Notes: generated by a model from the sequence alone, not told the origin. Numbered from the stretch's first letter, positions 19,482 to 29,527 are shown. The stretch is 64,000 bases of DNA from Aurantiacibacter aquimixticola (GCF_003605475.1 NZ_RAHX01000001.1:682001-746000); one strand, 5' to 3'. Numbers and translations are program-made.

Positions 19482-19787
19482 TCAGCCCTTCATCCGGTTG
19501 ACATCGTCCACCGCGATCGTGCCGCGCGAACGGAAATAGATGACGAGAATGGCAAGCCCGATGGCCGCCTCGCCCGCCGCGACGGTCAGGACGAACATCG
19601 CGAAAACCTGTCCGGTAAGATCGCCAAGAAAGGCGCTGAACGCCACCAGATTGATATTCACAGCCAGCAGGATGAGCTCGATCGCCATCAGCACAACGAT
19701 GATGTTCTTGCGGTTGAGAAAGATGCCCAGCACGCCCAGCACGAACAGGATGGAGCTGACGATAACATAATGCTCGATGCCGATCAT
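19482..19787 (-). CDS. nuoK: NADH-quinone oxidoreductase subunit K
   Basis: A 101-residue three-helix membrane subunit of complex I. The helix with the essential glutamate is visible ([18 protein letters not shown]), followed by the second conserved glutamate in [14 protein letters not shown]. The start at 19787 (MIGIEHYV) overlaps the nuoJ stop by 4 bases and gives the standard family length; the frame is open upstream only because it runs through nuoJ. Confidence 0.96.
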   Translation of the reverse strand: MIGIEHYVIVSSILFVLGVLGIFLNRKNIIVVLMAIELILLAVNINLVAFSAFLGDLTGQVFAMFVLTVAAGEAAIGLAILVIYFRSRGTIAVDDVNRMKG

Positions 19788-20401
19788 ATCTCGACCCCCT
19801 GGCCCACGGTCGGCTGCTTCATCACGGTCGCATCTTCGGGACGACGATTGACCTGCTTGCCGATATTCTGCTGCCCCCGCTCGGAGCGCTTGCCGCGGTG
19901 GGTCAGCACGATCGCACCGATCATGGCGACGAGCAGTATAAGGCCGGCGATCTCGAACAGCAGCACGTAGGGGCCGTAGATCAGCGCGCCGAGGCTCTCG
20001 GTGTTGCTCGCCCCGGCCATCGGCGCGGCATCGCCGAGCGGCGTGCCGAGCGTGAGCGAACCGGCGCGGTAGGCGCCGATGCCCAAGACCAGCTCCGCCA
20101 GCAAGACGGCCGCAATGGCTACCCCGAGCGGCGCGTTCTTCATGAAACCGGCGCGCAATTCGGCGAAATCGATGTTGAGCATCATCACGACGAACAGGAA
20201 CAGCACCGCAACAGCGCCGACATAGACGACGATCAGCAGCATCGCGAGGAACTCCGCCCCGACAAGCACCATCAGCCCCGCCGCGTTGAAGAAGGCGAGG
20301 ATGAGCCATAGTACGGAATGCACCGGGTTGCGCGCAAAGATCGTCATCGCCCCGCTGGCGATAACGAATGCAGCAAACATGTAGAATGCAAAGACGGTCA
20401 A
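19784..20401 (-). CDS. nuoJ: NADH-quinone oxidoreductase subunit J
   Basis: A 205-residue membrane subunit with five hydrophobic segments. Typical elements are the N-terminal [32 protein letters not shown] and [26 protein letters not shown], the helix that forms a pi-bulge in complex I. The C-terminal tail ([23 protein letters not shown]) is basic and probably cytoplasmic. It starts 42 bases after nuoI, the only clear gap in the nuoA-nuoN run. Confidence 0.95.
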   Translation of the reverse strand: MTVFAFYMFAAFVIASGAMTIFARNPVHSVLWLILAFFNAAGLMVLVGAEFLAMLLIVVYVGAVAVLFLFVVMMLNIDFAELRAGFMKNAPLGVAIAAVLLAELVLGIGAYRAGSLTLGTPLGDAAPMAGASNTESLGALIYGPYVLLFEIAGLILLVAMIGAIVLTHRGKRSERGQQNIGKQVNRRPEDATVMKQPTVGQGVEI

Positions 20402-20443
20402 AGCTGGCCCCTCAGTCCGGCCGTGTGGAGTCGTGCGGCGCGG

Positions 20444-20929
20444 TTAGCGGTAGGGCGCGTCGGCTTCAAGGTTCGCGGCGATGGCGCGTTCCCACTTGTC
20501 CCCGTTCGCCAGCAATTTCGCCTTGTCGTAGAGCAGTTCCTCGCGCGTTTCGGTCGCGTATTCGAAGTTCGGCCCCTCGACCACGGCATCGACCGGGCAC
20601 GCTTCCTGGCAGAAGCCGCAATAGATGCACTTGGTCATGTCGATGTCGTAGCGCGTCGTGCGGCGGCTGCCGTCGGAACGCGGCTCGCTCTCGATGGTGA
20701 TGGCCTGCGCCGGGCAAACCGCCTCGCACAGCTTGCACGCGATGCAGCGCTCCTCGCCATTGGGATAGCGCCGCAGCGCATGCTCACCGCGAAAGCGAGG
20801 GCTGAGCGGGTTCTTCTCGTGCGGGTAGTTGATCGTCACCTTCGGCTTGAAGAAATATTTCAGCGTGAGGGCATGCGCCTTCACGAATTCCCAGAGGGTG
20901 AACGATTTGATGAGTTGGGCGGCGGTCAT
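20444..20929 (-). CDS. nuoI: NADH-quinone oxidoreductase subunit I (two 4Fe-4S clusters)
   Basis: A 161-residue ferredoxin-like subunit carrying clusters N6a and N6b between the peripheral arm and the quinone site. Two classic motifs are visible: [15 protein letters not shown] and [15 protein letters not shown]. The ATG at 20929 ([10 protein letters not shown]) is the family start and overlaps the stop of the small exported gene before it as ATGA. Confidence 0.96.
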   Translation of the reverse strand: MTAAQLIKSFTLWEFVKAHALTLKYFFKPKVTINYPHEKNPLSPRFRGEHALRRYPNGEERCIACKLCEAVCPAQAITIESEPRSDGSRRTTRYDIDMTKCIYCGFCQEACPVDAVVEGPNFEYATETREELLYDKAKLLANGDKWERAIAANLEADAPYR

Positions 20930-21309
20930 TTTGGATTCCCTGCCGGACCATTTTCGGATCCGTTGATGCGGCATGTGCCGCTGGAAGTTTCTGTAAAGAC
21001 ATTCGAACCGTCAGACATCGTTTCGGCCCAGCCAATCCGAATATCATAAGCAAGAATGTCTTGTGACAATCGTGCGATCATAAAGCGCGTTTCGGATTCC
21101 TGCGATATGCCAATGAGCCATTCCGGCTCCGACGTCGTCTCTCCTGCGAAAAGCAAGGGTGGCTCTGGTGCGATGCCGCTTTGAAGACTGGTCGCAAGTT
21201 CATCTGGTATAGGAGCATTGAATGTCGGTACCACCCCTTCCGGCGCAGGCGTGCCGTCAGGCATGGAGGCCAAAGCGCAAAAAAGTATTGCAGCGGTAGC
21301 GACCAGCAT
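20926..21309 (-). CDS. Small exported protein of unknown function between nuoH and nuoI
   Basis: A 127-residue protein that I do not recognise. It begins [19 protein letters not shown], a short hydrophobic segment that could be a signal sequence or membrane anchor, followed by a soluble part with one Cys near the end ([10 protein letters not shown]). Its ATG at 21309 shares its A with the nuoH stop, and its stop overlaps the nuoI start as ATGA, so translation is coupled on both sides. This fixes the gene as real despite the lack of known relatives. It could be an envelope-side accessory factor of complex I, or an unrelated gene captured by the operon. Confidence 0.7.
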   Translation of the reverse strand: MLVATAAILFCALASMPDGTPAPEGVVPTFNAPIPDELATSLQSGIAPEPPLLFAGETTSEPEWLIGISQESETRFMIARLSQDILAYDIRIGWAETMSDGSNVFTETSSGTCRINGSENGPAGNPK

Positions 21310-22352
21310 CACCCATACCTCGTGAACATCAGCCAGCCCGAGATCACGACCACGAACAGCAGGCTCATCGGCAGGAAGACTTTCCAGCCAAGCCGCATGA
21401 GCTGATCGTAGCGGTAGCGCGGCACGGTCGCCATCACCCAGCTGAACATGAAGAAGAAGAAGAACGTCTTCAGAAGGAACCAGACGATGCCCGGTACCCA
21501 ATACAGGAATTCGACCTCGATGGGCGGCAGCCACCCACCAAAGAACAGCAGCGTGTTGAGCGCGCACATAAGCAGGATGTTCGCATATTCGCCGAGCCAG
21601 AACAGCGCGAAGCTCATCGAACTGTATTCGGTCTGATACCCGGCAACGAGCTCGCTTTCCGCTTCCGTCAGGTCAAACGGCACGCGCTGCGTTTCCGCCA
21701 GCGAGCTGATGAAGAACAGCACCCACATCGGAAATAGCAGCAGGTTGAACCAGTATCCGTTGACGAAGCCCAGCCCGTGTCCGCGCTGCCCCTCGACGAT
21801 CTCGACCAAGTTGAACGTGTCTGCATAGAGCACTACGCAGACCAGAATGAAGCCGATCGAGACTTCGTAGGAAATCATCTGAGCAGCGGCGCGCATTGCA
21901 CTGAAAAACGGGTATTTCGAGTTGCTCGCCCACCCCGCCATGGTGATGCCGTAAACCGACAGGCTGCTGATCGCGAGAATGTACAGCAGGCCAACATTGA
22001 TATCCGCCAGCACGACGCCCGCATCGAAAGGAATCACCGCCCAGGCGAGTAACGCCACGGTGAAGGTCATGATCGGCGCGAGGAGGAAGATGACCTTGTT
22101 GGAGGCGCTCGGAATGATGGTTTCCTGCAGGAACACCTTCAGCCCGTCGGCGAAGCTCTGCAGCAGACCGAAGGGCCCGACCACATTCGGCCCGCGCCGC
22201 AGATTGATCGCGGCCCACACCTTGCGGTCCACGTAAATCACCATCGCCACCGACAGCATCAGTGGCAGCGCGATCAGCAGGATGCCGGAAACGGACGCCG
22301 TGAACAGCGCCCAGCCATAGCTCATGCCGAGGTCCATGAAGAATTCGGTCAT
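21309..22352 (-). CDS. nuoH: NADH-quinone oxidoreductase subunit H
   Basis: A 347-residue membrane subunit that forms the quinone entry chamber with NuoB and NuoD. Diagnostic stretches are [54 protein letters not shown] with its acidic loop, and [19 protein letters not shown] [19 protein letters not shown] near the end. The ATG at 22352 ([10 protein letters not shown]) shares its A with the stop of the preceding 56-residue gene. Confidence 0.96.
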   Translation of the reverse strand: MTEFFMDLGMSYGWALFTASVSGILLIALPLMLSVAMVIYVDRKVWAAINLRRGPNVVGPFGLLQSFADGLKVFLQETIIPSASNKVIFLLAPIMTFTVALLAWAVIPFDAGVVLADINVGLLYILAISSLSVYGITMAGWASNSKYPFFSAMRAAAQMISYEVSIGFILVCVVLYADTFNLVEIVEGQRGHGLGFVNGYWFNLLLFPMWVLFFISSLAETQRVPFDLTEAESELVAGYQTEYSSMSFALFWLGEYANILLMCALNTLLFFGGWLPPIEVEFLYWVPGIVWFLLKTFFFFFMFSWVMATVPRYRYDQLMRLGWKVFLPMSLLFVVVISGWLMFTRYG

Positions 22353-22522
22353 CAGTCGCCTCCCCCGCAATCACCCTCGCCATAGCTTCCACCGACGGCG
22401 CTTGACGAGCCGGCATCGGGCCCTCGACCTATGCGGTCCATGAATGACGGTGCGAAGGTCGCCAAGGCCAGCAGGACAATAAGCAGAGCGGCCGCACTTC
22501 CGAAAAGAACTAGCGCACTCAC
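22352..22522 (-). CDS. 56-residue membrane microprotein between nuoG and nuoH
   Basis: A GTG-started gene too short for ordinary gene finders. The product is [20 protein letters not shown]..., one hydrophobic helix (3-26) followed by a glycine- and serine-rich tail ending [11 protein letters not shown]. The GTG overlaps the nuoG stop as GTGA and its own stop shares its A with the nuoH ATG, so the reading frame is framed precisely by its neighbours. No family is recognised. The Cys-Gly-rich tail might bind a metal or partner, but this is speculation. Confidence 0.6.
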   Translation of the reverse strand: MSALVLFGSAAALLIVLLALATFAPSFMDRIGRGPDAGSSSAVGGSYGEGDCGGGD

Positions 22523-24531
22523 TCCGCCGCCTCCTTCAGCTCTTCGCCATGGATCAGTTCATCCGAGCATCGCTGCATCACCACGCTTGCGCGGGCGATG
22601 GGGTTGGTGAGGTAGAAATCCCGGATCGGGTATGCCGAGATCACTCCGCCTTTCCCGCTCGCCGCAACGCTGGTGGGCAGCGTGCCGTAATCGGCGATCA
22701 CACCATCCTCGCCAAGCGCTGGCACTTCGCTGACCATCGCGGTGCGCAATTCGCTGAAGCTGTCGAAGCCAACCGAAACGCCGAGCGCATCGGCCAGCGC
22801 GCGCAGGATCGTCCAATCCTCTCGCGCGTCACCGGGGGCAAAGATCGCCTTGTCGGCCATCTGCACGCGGCCTTCGGTGTTGACGTAGGTGCCGGGTTTT
22901 TCGGTGTAGGCGCTGGCGGGCAGGATCACGTCCGCCGCATGCGCACCCTTGTCGCCGTGATGGCCAATATAGACCTTGAGCGATCCGTCGAACTGGCTCC
23001 AGTCGACCTCATCCGCGCCTAGCGCCAGCACGACCTTCGGCCGCGCTTTCGCCACTTCGGCGATACCGCCCTTCTGCGCGAAACCGAGCATCAGCGCGCC
23101 CATGCGCGCTGCGGAGAAATGAAGGACGTTGAAGCCGTTCCAGCCCTCGCGCACAAGATTGAATTCGCTCGCGAATTTCAGTGCCGCGCCATGCGCGCCC
23201 GCTGCGAGACCCGCGCCGCCGAGAATGATTGCTGGTCGCTCGGCCGACTTGAAAGCGTCGGAGACATGGCCAGGCAGATTGCCCAGTACGCTCGTATCAT
23301 TGCCGAGGAATTCCGCGGGATAGGTGGTTTCCCACTCCGGCCCGACCACAAACACCTTCGCGCCGCGCTTCACGGCCTTGCGCAGGCGGACATTGATCAA
23401 CGGTGCTTCCCAGCGGATGTGGCTGCCCACGATCAGCACCGCGTCGGCCTCCTCGATCCCGGCGAATGTGCTGTTGAAATTGACCGCGGCGAGCTTCGAG
23501 CAGTCGTAATCCATGCCCGTCTGGCGGCTCTCGATCAGATCGGACCCGCTCGCCTTCAGCAGCGCTTTGGCCCCGAACATCGTTTCGCAATCGACCATGT
23601 CGCCCGCGATCGCCGCGATGCTGGCGCCCGGCTTCTCCTTGGCTATGCGCTTGAACGCCTCGTCCCAGCTCGCTGCTTCCAGCTTGCCCTTGCGACGAAT
23701 GAAGACCTTGTCGAGCCGGCGACGCGTCAGGCCATCGACCTGATAGCGGGTCTTGTCGGAGATCCATTCCTCATTCACATCGTCGTTGATGCGCGGGAGG
23801 ACGCGGAGTACTTCGCGGCCACGACTGTCGATGCGAATATTCGCGCCGACCGCGTCGGACACGTCAATGCCCATCGTCTTTTTCAGCTCCCACGGACGGC
23901 TTTCATAGGCATAGGGCCCACTCGTGAGCGCGCCGACCGGGCACAGATCGATCACATTGGCGGACAGCTCGTGCTTGGCGGCCTGTTCCAGATAGGTCGT
24001 GATCTGCATGTCCTCGCCGCGATAGAGCGCGCCGATTTCGTCCACGCCCGCGATCTCTTCCGAAAAACGGACACAGCGCGTGCAGTGAATGCAGCGGGTC
24101 ATGATCGTCTTGATCAGCGGGCCCATGAACTTCTCGGTCACCGCTCGCTTGTTCTCGTGATAGCGGCTCGCACCCCGGCCATACATCATGGCCTGGTCCT
24201 GCAGGTCGCACTCTCCGCCCTGATCGCAGATCGGGCAATCGAGAGGATGGTTGATGAGGAGAAACTCCATCACGCCTTCGCGCGCGGTCTTAACCATCTC
24301 GGTATCGGTGCGGATTTCCTGCCCCTCGGTCGCCGGAAGGGCGCAGGACGCCTGCGGCTTTGGCGGACCAGGCTTCACTTCGACCAGGCACATGCGGCAA
24401 TTGCCGGCGATGCTCAACCGCTCGTGATAGCAGAAACGCGGGATCTCCTTGCCGGCAAGCTCGCAGGCCTGCAGCACGGTCGCGCCGTCGGGGACTTCGA
24501 TTTCGGAGCCGTCTACGGTGACTTTAGGCAT
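22519..24531 (-). CDS. nuoG: NADH-quinone oxidoreductase subunit G
   Basis: A 670-residue iron-sulfur subunit of the peripheral arm. The N-terminal 2Fe-2S site is seen as CYHERLSIAGNCRMC and a later Cys in QASCALP; HPLDCPICDQGGECDLQD and RCIHCTRCVRFSEEIAG hold the 4Fe-4S clusters N5 and N4. The molybdopterin-oxidoreductase-like C-terminal half has no extra cluster N7 motif visible. The ATG at 24531 (MPKVTVDG) overlaps the end of the preceding exported gene by 8 bases. Confidence 0.96.
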   Translation of the reverse strand: MPKVTVDGSEIEVPDGATVLQACELAGKEIPRFCYHERLSIAGNCRMCLVEVKPGPPKPQASCALPATEGQEIRTDTEMVKTAREGVMEFLLINHPLDCPICDQGGECDLQDQAMMYGRGASRYHENKRAVTEKFMGPLIKTIMTRCIHCTRCVRFSEEIAGVDEIGALYRGEDMQITTYLEQAAKHELSANVIDLCPVGALTSGPYAYESRPWELKKTMGIDVSDAVGANIRIDSRGREVLRVLPRINDDVNEEWISDKTRYQVDGLTRRRLDKVFIRRKGKLEAASWDEAFKRIAKEKPGASIAAIAGDMVDCETMFGAKALLKASGSDLIESRQTGMDYDCSKLAAVNFNSTFAGIEEADAVLIVGSHIRWEAPLINVRLRKAVKRGAKVFVVGPEWETTYPAEFLGNDTSVLGNLPGHVSDAFKSAERPAIILGGAGLAAGAHGAALKFASEFNLVREGWNGFNVLHFSAARMGALMLGFAQKGGIAEVAKARPKVVLALGADEVDWSQFDGSLKVYIGHHGDKGAHAADVILPASAYTEKPGTYVNTEGRVQMADKAIFAPGDAREDWTILRALADALGVSVGFDSFSELRTAMVSEVPALGEDGVIADYGTLPTSVAASGKGGVISAYPIRDFYLTNPIARASVVMQRCSDELIHGEELKEAAE

Positions 24532-25174
24532 CGGTCTCACTTTCTACCGGCGCATTATCCTGCGCCGCGAGAATTCGGTAACCTGCGGTGGCGAGCATTG
24601 CGCGCATCGCAATAGGGCTCGCCTCGATCGCCGTGCCATCGCGCGTGCAGATGTCCTGCACCGGCGCGATCTGTGCGAGCGCGGTAACTTCTTCGTCCGA
24701 AGCAGGCTCTGTCGCAAACAGGTCAGCCACCAGATTGGGCGCGCCGCGCGCAATGCAATTGGCGACCTGATCGGTGTAGGAGTAGGTCTGCGCCTGCTCG
24801 CCGATAACGGCCATCGACAGGCGCAATACCAGCGGTTCTTCCGAAGCGCGCTCCATTGCCTGCTCGGCGAGACCGCCGGCGAAAGGCAGGCCGCCAAGCT
24901 CGATACGGCGATAGGCACGCGGCATGGCGCGGAAGCACCGCTCGCTGATCCGCCGCTCACCCATGTCCTGCATCAGCCTGCGATATTCGTCGGAGCGGTA
25001 ATCCATCGTCAGCAGGCGGTTTACATCCTGCGGAAACTCGTCCGCCATGCACGCCGTCCACGCCTCGACGGCAAGCCGTTGCATCCGCTCGTTACGCTCT
25101 TCCTGCGCGTCTGCGGGAGCGCTTGTCATGAGGCTCGCCATGGAGACGATTACGAGGACAAATATGCGCATCAT
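24524..25174 (-). CDS. Exported protein of unknown function between nuoF and nuoG
   Basis: A 216-residue protein with a clear signal peptide ([24 protein letters not shown], cleavage after ADA). The mature part is helical and has four cysteines (in [30 protein letters not shown]) that could form two disulfides in the periplasm. I cannot assign a family. The ATG overlaps the nuoF stop as ATGA and its stop lies 8 bases inside nuoG, so it is translated with the complex I genes. Confidence 0.7.
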   Translation of the reverse strand: MMRIFVLVIVSMASLMTSAPADAQEERNERMQRLAVEAWTACMADEFPQDVNRLLTMDYRSDEYRRLMQDMGERRISERCFRAMPRAYRRIELGGLPFAGGLAEQAMERASEEPLVLRLSMAVIGEQAQTYSYTDQVANCIARGAPNLVADLFATEPASDEEVTALAQIAPVQDICTRDGTAIEASPIAMRAMLATAGYRILAAQDNAPVESETDA

Positions 25175-26463
25175 TCCGCCGCCTCCTGCAGGCCACCTTC
25201 GCGCTCGGCAATCCGGCGTTCGAGTTCGGGGCGGAAGTGTTTCAGCAGGCCCTGGATCGGCCATGCTGCGGCATCGCCGAGTGCGCAGATCGTGTGGCCC
25301 TCGACCTGCTTGGTGACCTGGTAGAGCATGTCGATTTCCTGCGGACTGCTTTCGCCGGTGCGCAGGCGCTCCATCACGCGCCACATCCAGCCCGTGCCTT
25401 CGCGGCAGGGCGTGCACTGGCCGCAGCTTTCGTGCTTGTAGAAATAGCTGATGCGGCTGATTGCGCGCACGATGTCGGTGGACTTGTCCATCACGATCAC
25501 CGCCGCCGTGCCGAGGCCGGAGCCAAGTTCCTTCAGTCCGTCGAAATCCATCGGCGCGTCCATGATCTGCTCGGCGGGAACCAGCGGAACGGAAGAACCG
25601 CCCGGGATCACCGCCAGCAGATTGTCCCACCCCCCGGTGATGCCGCCCGCATGCTTCTCGATCAGGTCGCGGAAGGGGATGCTCATTTCCTCCTCCACCA
25701 CGCAGGGCTTTTCGACATGGCCGCTGATCTGGAAAAGCTTGGTGCCCTTGTTCCCCTCGCGCCCGAAGGAGCTGAACCAGCTCGCACCGCGCCGCAGGAT
25801 CGTCGGCACCACGGCAATGCTTTCGACATTGTTGACCGTGGTCGGACAGCCATAAAGGCCCGCGCCCGCCGGGAAAGGGGGCTTCAGGCGCGGCTGGCCC
25901 TTCTTGCCTTCCAGGCTTTCGATCATCGCGGTTTCTTCACCGCAGATATAGGCGCCCGCACCGCGGTGCATGAACACATCGAAATCGTAGCCGGAACCGC
26001 TGGCATTCTTGCCGATCAGCCCGGCGTCATACGCCTCGTCGATGGCGGACTGTAGCGTTTCCGCCTCGCGGATATATTCGCCGCGAATGTAAATATAGGC
26101 CGCCCTCGCCCGCATGGCGAAACCGGCGACGAGCGCACCCTCGATCAGCTTGTGCGGATCGTGACGAATGATCTCGCGGTCCTTGCAGGAACCAGGCTCG
26201 GATTCGTCGGCATTGATGACGAGGAAGCTCGGGCGACCGTCTTTGCTTTCCCTCGGCATGAAGGACCATTTCATGCCGGTCGGGAAGCCCGCACCGCCGC
26301 GCCCGCGTAGACCGGATGCCTTGATTTCTTCGATGATCGAGTCGTTGCCACGCGCGATCAACGCTTTGGTATCATCCCAATCGCCACGCTTCTGCGCCGC
26401 CTTCAGGTCCCAGTCCTGGAAGCCGTAGAGATTGGTAAAAATGCGATCCTTGTCAGCGAGCAT
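25171..26463 (-). CDS. nuoF: NADH-quinone oxidoreductase subunit F (NADH/FMN binding)
   Basis: A 430-residue flavoprotein subunit that oxidises NADH. The nucleotide and FMN motifs are visible as [34 protein letters not shown] and [15 protein letters not shown]. The N3 4Fe-4S cluster is held by [14 protein letters not shown] and the later Cys in [13 protein letters not shown]. Its start overlaps the preceding 75-residue membrane gene by 11 bases. Confidence 0.97.
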   Translation of the reverse strand: MLADKDRIFTNLYGFQDWDLKAAQKRGDWDDTKALIARGNDSIIEEIKASGLRGRGGAGFPTGMKWSFMPRESKDGRPSFLVINADESEPGSCKDREIIRHDPHKLIEGALVAGFAMRARAAYIYIRGEYIREAETLQSAIDEAYDAGLIGKNASGSGYDFDVFMHRGAGAYICGEETAMIESLEGKKGQPRLKPPFPAGAGLYGCPTTVNNVESIAVVPTILRRGASWFSSFGREGNKGTKLFQISGHVEKPCVVEEEMSIPFRDLIEKHAGGITGGWDNLLAVIPGGSSVPLVPAEQIMDAPMDFDGLKELGSGLGTAAVIVMDKSTDIVRAISRISYFYKHESCGQCTPCREGTGWMWRVMERLRTGESSPQEIDMLYQVTKQVEGHTICALGDAAAWPIQGLLKHFRPELERRIAEREGGLQEAAE

Positions 26464-26680
26464 TGTCGTCGCGTCCCTTTCTAAATGCGACCGGCGCGCA
26501 GGACAGGGTAATCAGACCTTGGATCGCGAAAATCCCCCACATCTCACCGTGCGCAGCCTGCGCGAGCGCGTATCCCAGAATACCGCCACCAAGCACGAGG
26601 CTTACGTAGCCAACTTTTCGATAAGCACTCGGAGTAAATTCGCTCCACATGTGGGCTTTTGCTCTGGACTGCTCTATCAT
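26453..26680 (-). CDS. 75-residue membrane protein between nuoE and nuoF
   Basis: Two hydrophobic segments are seen (about 25-42 and 49-66: [18 protein letters not shown] and [19 protein letters not shown]), with a short basic C-terminus. No family is recognised. The ATG at 26680 overlaps the stop of the 47-residue gene before it as ATGA; its end overlaps nuoF by 11 bases. Confidence 0.65.
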   Translation of the reverse strand: MIEQSRAKAHMWSEFTPSAYRKVGYVSLVLGGGILGYALAQAAHGEMWGIFAIQGLITLSCAPVAFRKGRDDNAR

Positions 26681-26820
26681 GCGACCATACCCCCGAACAC
26701 CCAGATTGCCGCGCCCGCCAGAAGCGCGATCAGAACAACGGTCTTCACCATGCCCTTCAGCACCTTCCAGGCGATGATGACGAGCACCAGCGCGATGATG
26801 ATGGGCAGCCACTGCTCCAT
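26677..26820 (-). CDS. 47-residue membrane microprotein after nuoE
   Basis: A very short gene encoding MEQWLPIIIALVLVIIAWKV..., with two hydrophobic stretches joined by a KGMVK turn, probably a helical hairpin. The ATG at 26820 shares its A with the nuoE stop (TGATG), and its TGA overlaps the ATG of the next gene. Coupling at both ends supports translation; function is unknown. Confidence 0.6.
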   Translation of the reverse strand: MEQWLPIIIALVLVIIAWKVLKGMVKTVVLIALLAGAAIWVFGGMVA

Positions 26821-27488
26821 CACCATTCGCCCCGATAATCGTGATTGGCGTCGACCATTTCCTTCAGCGTCGTCGGTCCGCCAGCGGGTTCGCTGGTGTG
26901 GCGGCCCGGCTCCTGAGTGCCAGCCTTCGGATTTTCACCGGCGGCCAACGCATCGAGAATGGCGTCCAGACGCTCGGACGTCAGGTCTTCGTAATTGTCA
27001 TCATTGATCTGGACCATCGGCGCGGTAGCGCAATTGCCCATGCATTCGACCTCGGTCAGCGTCCAAAGGCCATCGCCGGAGACCTTGCCCGTCGCCATGC
27101 CGCGCTTGCGGCAGGTTTCGAACAGATCATCCGATCCGCGCAGCATGCACGGCGTGGTGCCGCAGACCTGCACGTGGAATTTCCCGACCGGCACGAGGTT
27201 GTACATCATGTAGAAGGTCGCGACTTCGAGCACGCGGATCACCGGCATGTCGAGATATTCGGCGACATATTCGATCACCGGCAGCGGCAGCCAGCCTTGC
27301 GTGTCCGTCTCCTCGCCGACCTGACGCTGGGCAAGGTCGAGCAGCGGCATCACCGCGCTCTTCTGGCGACCCTCGGGATACTTCGCGATATGCCAGTCGG
27401 CCTTCTCGCGGTTCGCATCCGTGAAAGTCCAGCCACCCCACCGCTTGCGCAGTTCGGGTGTATCAGGGGCGATATGTCTACCGGCCAT
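26820..27488 (-). CDS. nuoE: NADH-quinone oxidoreductase subunit E
   Basis: A 222-residue thioredoxin-like subunit that holds 2Fe-2S cluster N1a near the FMN. Cluster ligands are visible in CGTTPCMLRGSDDLFETC and VECMGNCATAP. After residue 175 there is a proline- and glycine-rich tail (AGENPKAGTQEPGRHTSEPAGGP) before the end EMVDANHDYRGEW, a common alphaproteobacterial extension. The start overlaps the upstream 113-residue gene by 11 bases. Confidence 0.96.
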   Translation of the reverse strand: MAGRHIAPDTPELRKRWGGWTFTDANREKADWHIAKYPEGRQKSAVMPLLDLAQRQVGEETDTQGWLPLPVIEYVAEYLDMPVIRVLEVATFYMMYNLVPVGKFHVQVCGTTPCMLRGSDDLFETCRKRGMATGKVSGDGLWTLTEVECMGNCATAPMVQINDDNYEDLTSERLDAILDALAAGENPKAGTQEPGRHTSEPAGGPTTLKEMVDANHDYRGEW

Positions 27489-27819
27489 TTATCGTGTCCT
27501 TGCCAGCATTGTAATCTGTCTTGAGGCGTTCGAAGCGCGGGCGCAAATAGCTCCACCACGCGGTGTTGTAGACAATAGTCCAGATCAACATGACCTGCTT
27601 CGTCAGGAAGGGAATGTCGGGCAGCGTGATCCAGCCCGCGTAGACCGCGATGGTGAGCCACACCCAGACGAAGCCGAGTCCGGCGATTAGCCATCCGTAT
27701 TTCTCGGCGAAAGGTGCCCAGCGCGCATAGAGCGCGGTCTCGCGCGCGGTGGACGCGCCAAGCTCATCCGCGCGGTCGAGCAGCCTCTGCCGCTCCTTGG
27801 GGCTGAGCTCATTCACCAT
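27478..27819 (-). CDS. 113-residue two-helix membrane protein between nuoD and nuoE
   Basis: The N-terminal 40 residues are charged and amphipathic (ELSPKERQRLLDRADELGASTARETALYARW), followed by two hydrophobic segments (about 43-61 and 71-88) and a basic tail. No family is recognised with certainty. Both ends overlap neighbours by 11 bases. It is the third of three consecutive small membrane genes between nuoD and nuoE. Confidence 0.7.
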   Translation of the reverse strand: MVNELSPKERQRLLDRADELGASTARETALYARWAPFAEKYGWLIAGLGFVWVWLTIAVYAGWITLPDIPFLTKQVMLIWTIVYNTAWWSYLRPRFERLKTDYNAGKDTINGR

Positions 27820-27997
27820 GCGCCGCCATCCGTCGTTCGAAATAGCGGCCCACGTAGAGGCCGATCACCGCAGCGAAGGCGGTGGAGAGAATGTCTTTGA
27901 GTGGTGCTTCGCCGTGGAAGACCGCCAGATAGGCTGCCACCGCCGATGCGAAGGCGGCAAAGGCGGCGACGAGGATGAAGAGTTCTCGGAGGAACAT
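27809..27997 (-). CDS. 62-residue membrane protein between nuoD and nuoE
   Basis: Starting at the ATG at 27997 (MFLRELFILVAAF), one base after the previous stop, the product has two hydrophobic segments (about 6-25 and 37-50) and the basic end YFERRMAAHGE. An upstream in-frame ATG at 28075 would overlap the previous gene by 77 bases and is less likely. Function unknown. Confidence 0.6.
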   Translation of the reverse strand: MFLRELFILVAAFAAFASAVAAYLAVFHGEAPLKDILSTAFAAVIGLYVGRYFERRMAAHGE

Positions 27998-27998
27998 T

Positions 27999-28316
27999 CT
28001 AGACCGCACCTCCGTCCTGACCCGCTCGACCATAAGCAATCCGTCGAGCGACCAAAATTGCTGCCACAATTCCAACGGACGGTGTCAGTGCTGCGAAGAA
28101 CAGAACGCCTAGCAGTGGCAGTGCCGCACTAGTGGACCAACCGATCGCAAGGCTTCCGATAATGCTCAAGTGAGCGGTGCATAGCGCCGCAAAGATCGCG
28201 GCCAGCCGTATGCCAAGCAGACTACGAACACCCGCGCGAGAAAGCGTCAGATGAACAAAGATAGCGGCCGACACTGACGGCAGCACGACAAGGATAAGGT
28301 CAGGCAAGCTAATCAC
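27999..28316 (-). CDS. 105-residue multi-pass membrane protein after nuoD
   Basis: A GTG-started gene whose start overlaps the nuoD stop as GTGA. The product has three or four hydrophobic segments ([65 protein letters not shown]) and a short polar end. No family is recognised; the first of three membrane genes in tandem here. Confidence 0.6.
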   Translation of the reverse strand: MISLPDLILVVLPSVSAAIFVHLTLSRAGVRSLLGIRLAAIFAALCTAHLSIIGSLAIGWSTSAALPLLGVLFFAALTPSVGIVAAILVARRIAYGRAGQDGGAV

Positions 28317-29527
28317 CGGTCACACTCCCCGAACACCACGTCGATTGCGCCGAGGATGGCGGTCGCGTCAGGCAGCATATGGCCCTTGCACATCATGTCC
28401 ATCGCCTGGAGGTGGCTGAAGGCCGTCGGGCGGATCTTGCAGCGATAAGGTTTGTTCGATCCGTCGCTCACCAGATAGACGCCGAATTCGCCCTTCGGGC
28501 TTTCGGTCGCGACGTACACCTCACCCGCAGGCACGTGGAAGCCTTCGGTGTAGAGCTTGAAGTGATGGATCAGCGCTTCCATCGACTGCTTCATCTCGGC
28601 ACGCTTGGGCGGTGCGACCTTGCGGTCTTCCGTCGCGATCGGGCCTTCGGGCATCTGCGCGATGCACTGCTTGATGATCTTCGCGCTTTCGTAAACTTCC
28701 TTCACGCGGACCATGAAACGGTCATAGCAATCGGAATTGGTGCCGACGGGAATGTCGAATTCCATCCGGTCATATACATCGTAGGGCTGCGATTTGCGCA
28801 GATCCCACGGAATGCCGGCAGCGCGGATCATCGGGCCGGAAAAGCCCCAGGCGATGGCGTCTTCCTTGCTCACATGCGCGATATCGACATTGCGCTGCTT
28901 GAAGATGCGGTTGTCGGTCACGAGGCTCATCGCGTCGCCGAAGAGTTCGGGCAGACGGCTGTCGATCCAGTCGCCAATATCGGTGATGAGCTTCAGCGGC
29001 ACGTCCTGATGCACGCCGCCGGGTCGCAGATAGGCGTGGTGCATTCGCGCGCCCGACATGCGCTCGAAGAAATTCATGCAGTCTTCGCGGATTTCAAAGA
29101 CCCACAGGTTCGGCGTCATCGCGCCCACATCCATCACATGCGCGCCGATATTGAGCATGTGGTTGCAGATGCGGGTGAGCTCCGCGAACATCACGCGCAG
29201 ATATTGCGCGCGTTCCGGCACCTCGACATTGAGCAGCTTCTCGATCGCGAGGATATAGCTGTATTCCTGCGCCAGCGGGCTGCAGTAATCGAGCCGGTCG
29301 AAATAGGGCAGCGCCTGCAGATAGGTCTTGTATTCGATCAGCTTTTCGGTGCCGCGATGCAGCAGGCCGACATGCGGATCGACCCGCTCGACGATCTCGC
29401 CGTCGAGTTCCATAACCATGCGGAGCACACCGTGTGCCGCGGGATGCTGCGGACCGAAATTGATGGTGTAGTTGGAAATCTCCTCGCCGTCCGTGGTCGG
29501 CGATTGCTCCAGTGTCAGTCCGCTCAT
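28313..29527 (-). CDS. nuoD: NADH-quinone oxidoreductase subunit D
   Basis: The 404-residue 49-kDa subunit that lines the quinone-binding cavity. The family signature is seen at [26 protein letters not shown], followed by [30 protein letters not shown] and the C-terminal FGECDR. The ATG at 29527 (MSGLTLEQ) overlaps the preceding lipoprotein gene's stop as ATGA. NuoC and NuoD are separate here, not fused as in E. coli. Confidence 0.97.
   Translation of the reverse strand: MSGLTLEQSPTTDGEEISNYTINFGPQHPAAHGVLRMVMELDGEIVERVDPHVGLLHRGTEKLIEYKTYLQALPYFDRLDYCSPLAQEYSYILAIEKLLNVEVPERAQYLRVMFAELTRICNHMLNIGAHVMDVGAMTPNLWVFEIREDCMNFFERMSGARMHHAYLRPGGVHQDVPLKLITDIGDWIDSRLPELFGDAMSLVTDNRIFKQRNVDIAHVSKEDAIAWGFSGPMIRAAGIPWDLRKSQPYDVYDRMEFDIPVGTNSDCYDRFMVRVKEVYESAKIIKQCIAQMPEGPIATEDRKVAPPKRAEMKQSMEALIHHFKLYTEGFHVPAGEVYVATESPKGEFGVYLVSDGSNKPYRCKIRPTAFSHLQAMDMMCKGHMLPDATAILGAIDVVFGECDR

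Noticed and set aside
18690..19970. Plus-strand open frame of 426 codons
   Set aside because: Antisense to nuoL, nuoK and nuoJ; composition is H/E/R-rich shadow sequence.
23119..24615. Plus-strand open frame of 498 codons
   Set aside because: Antisense to nuoG, no recognisable domain, no ribosome site.
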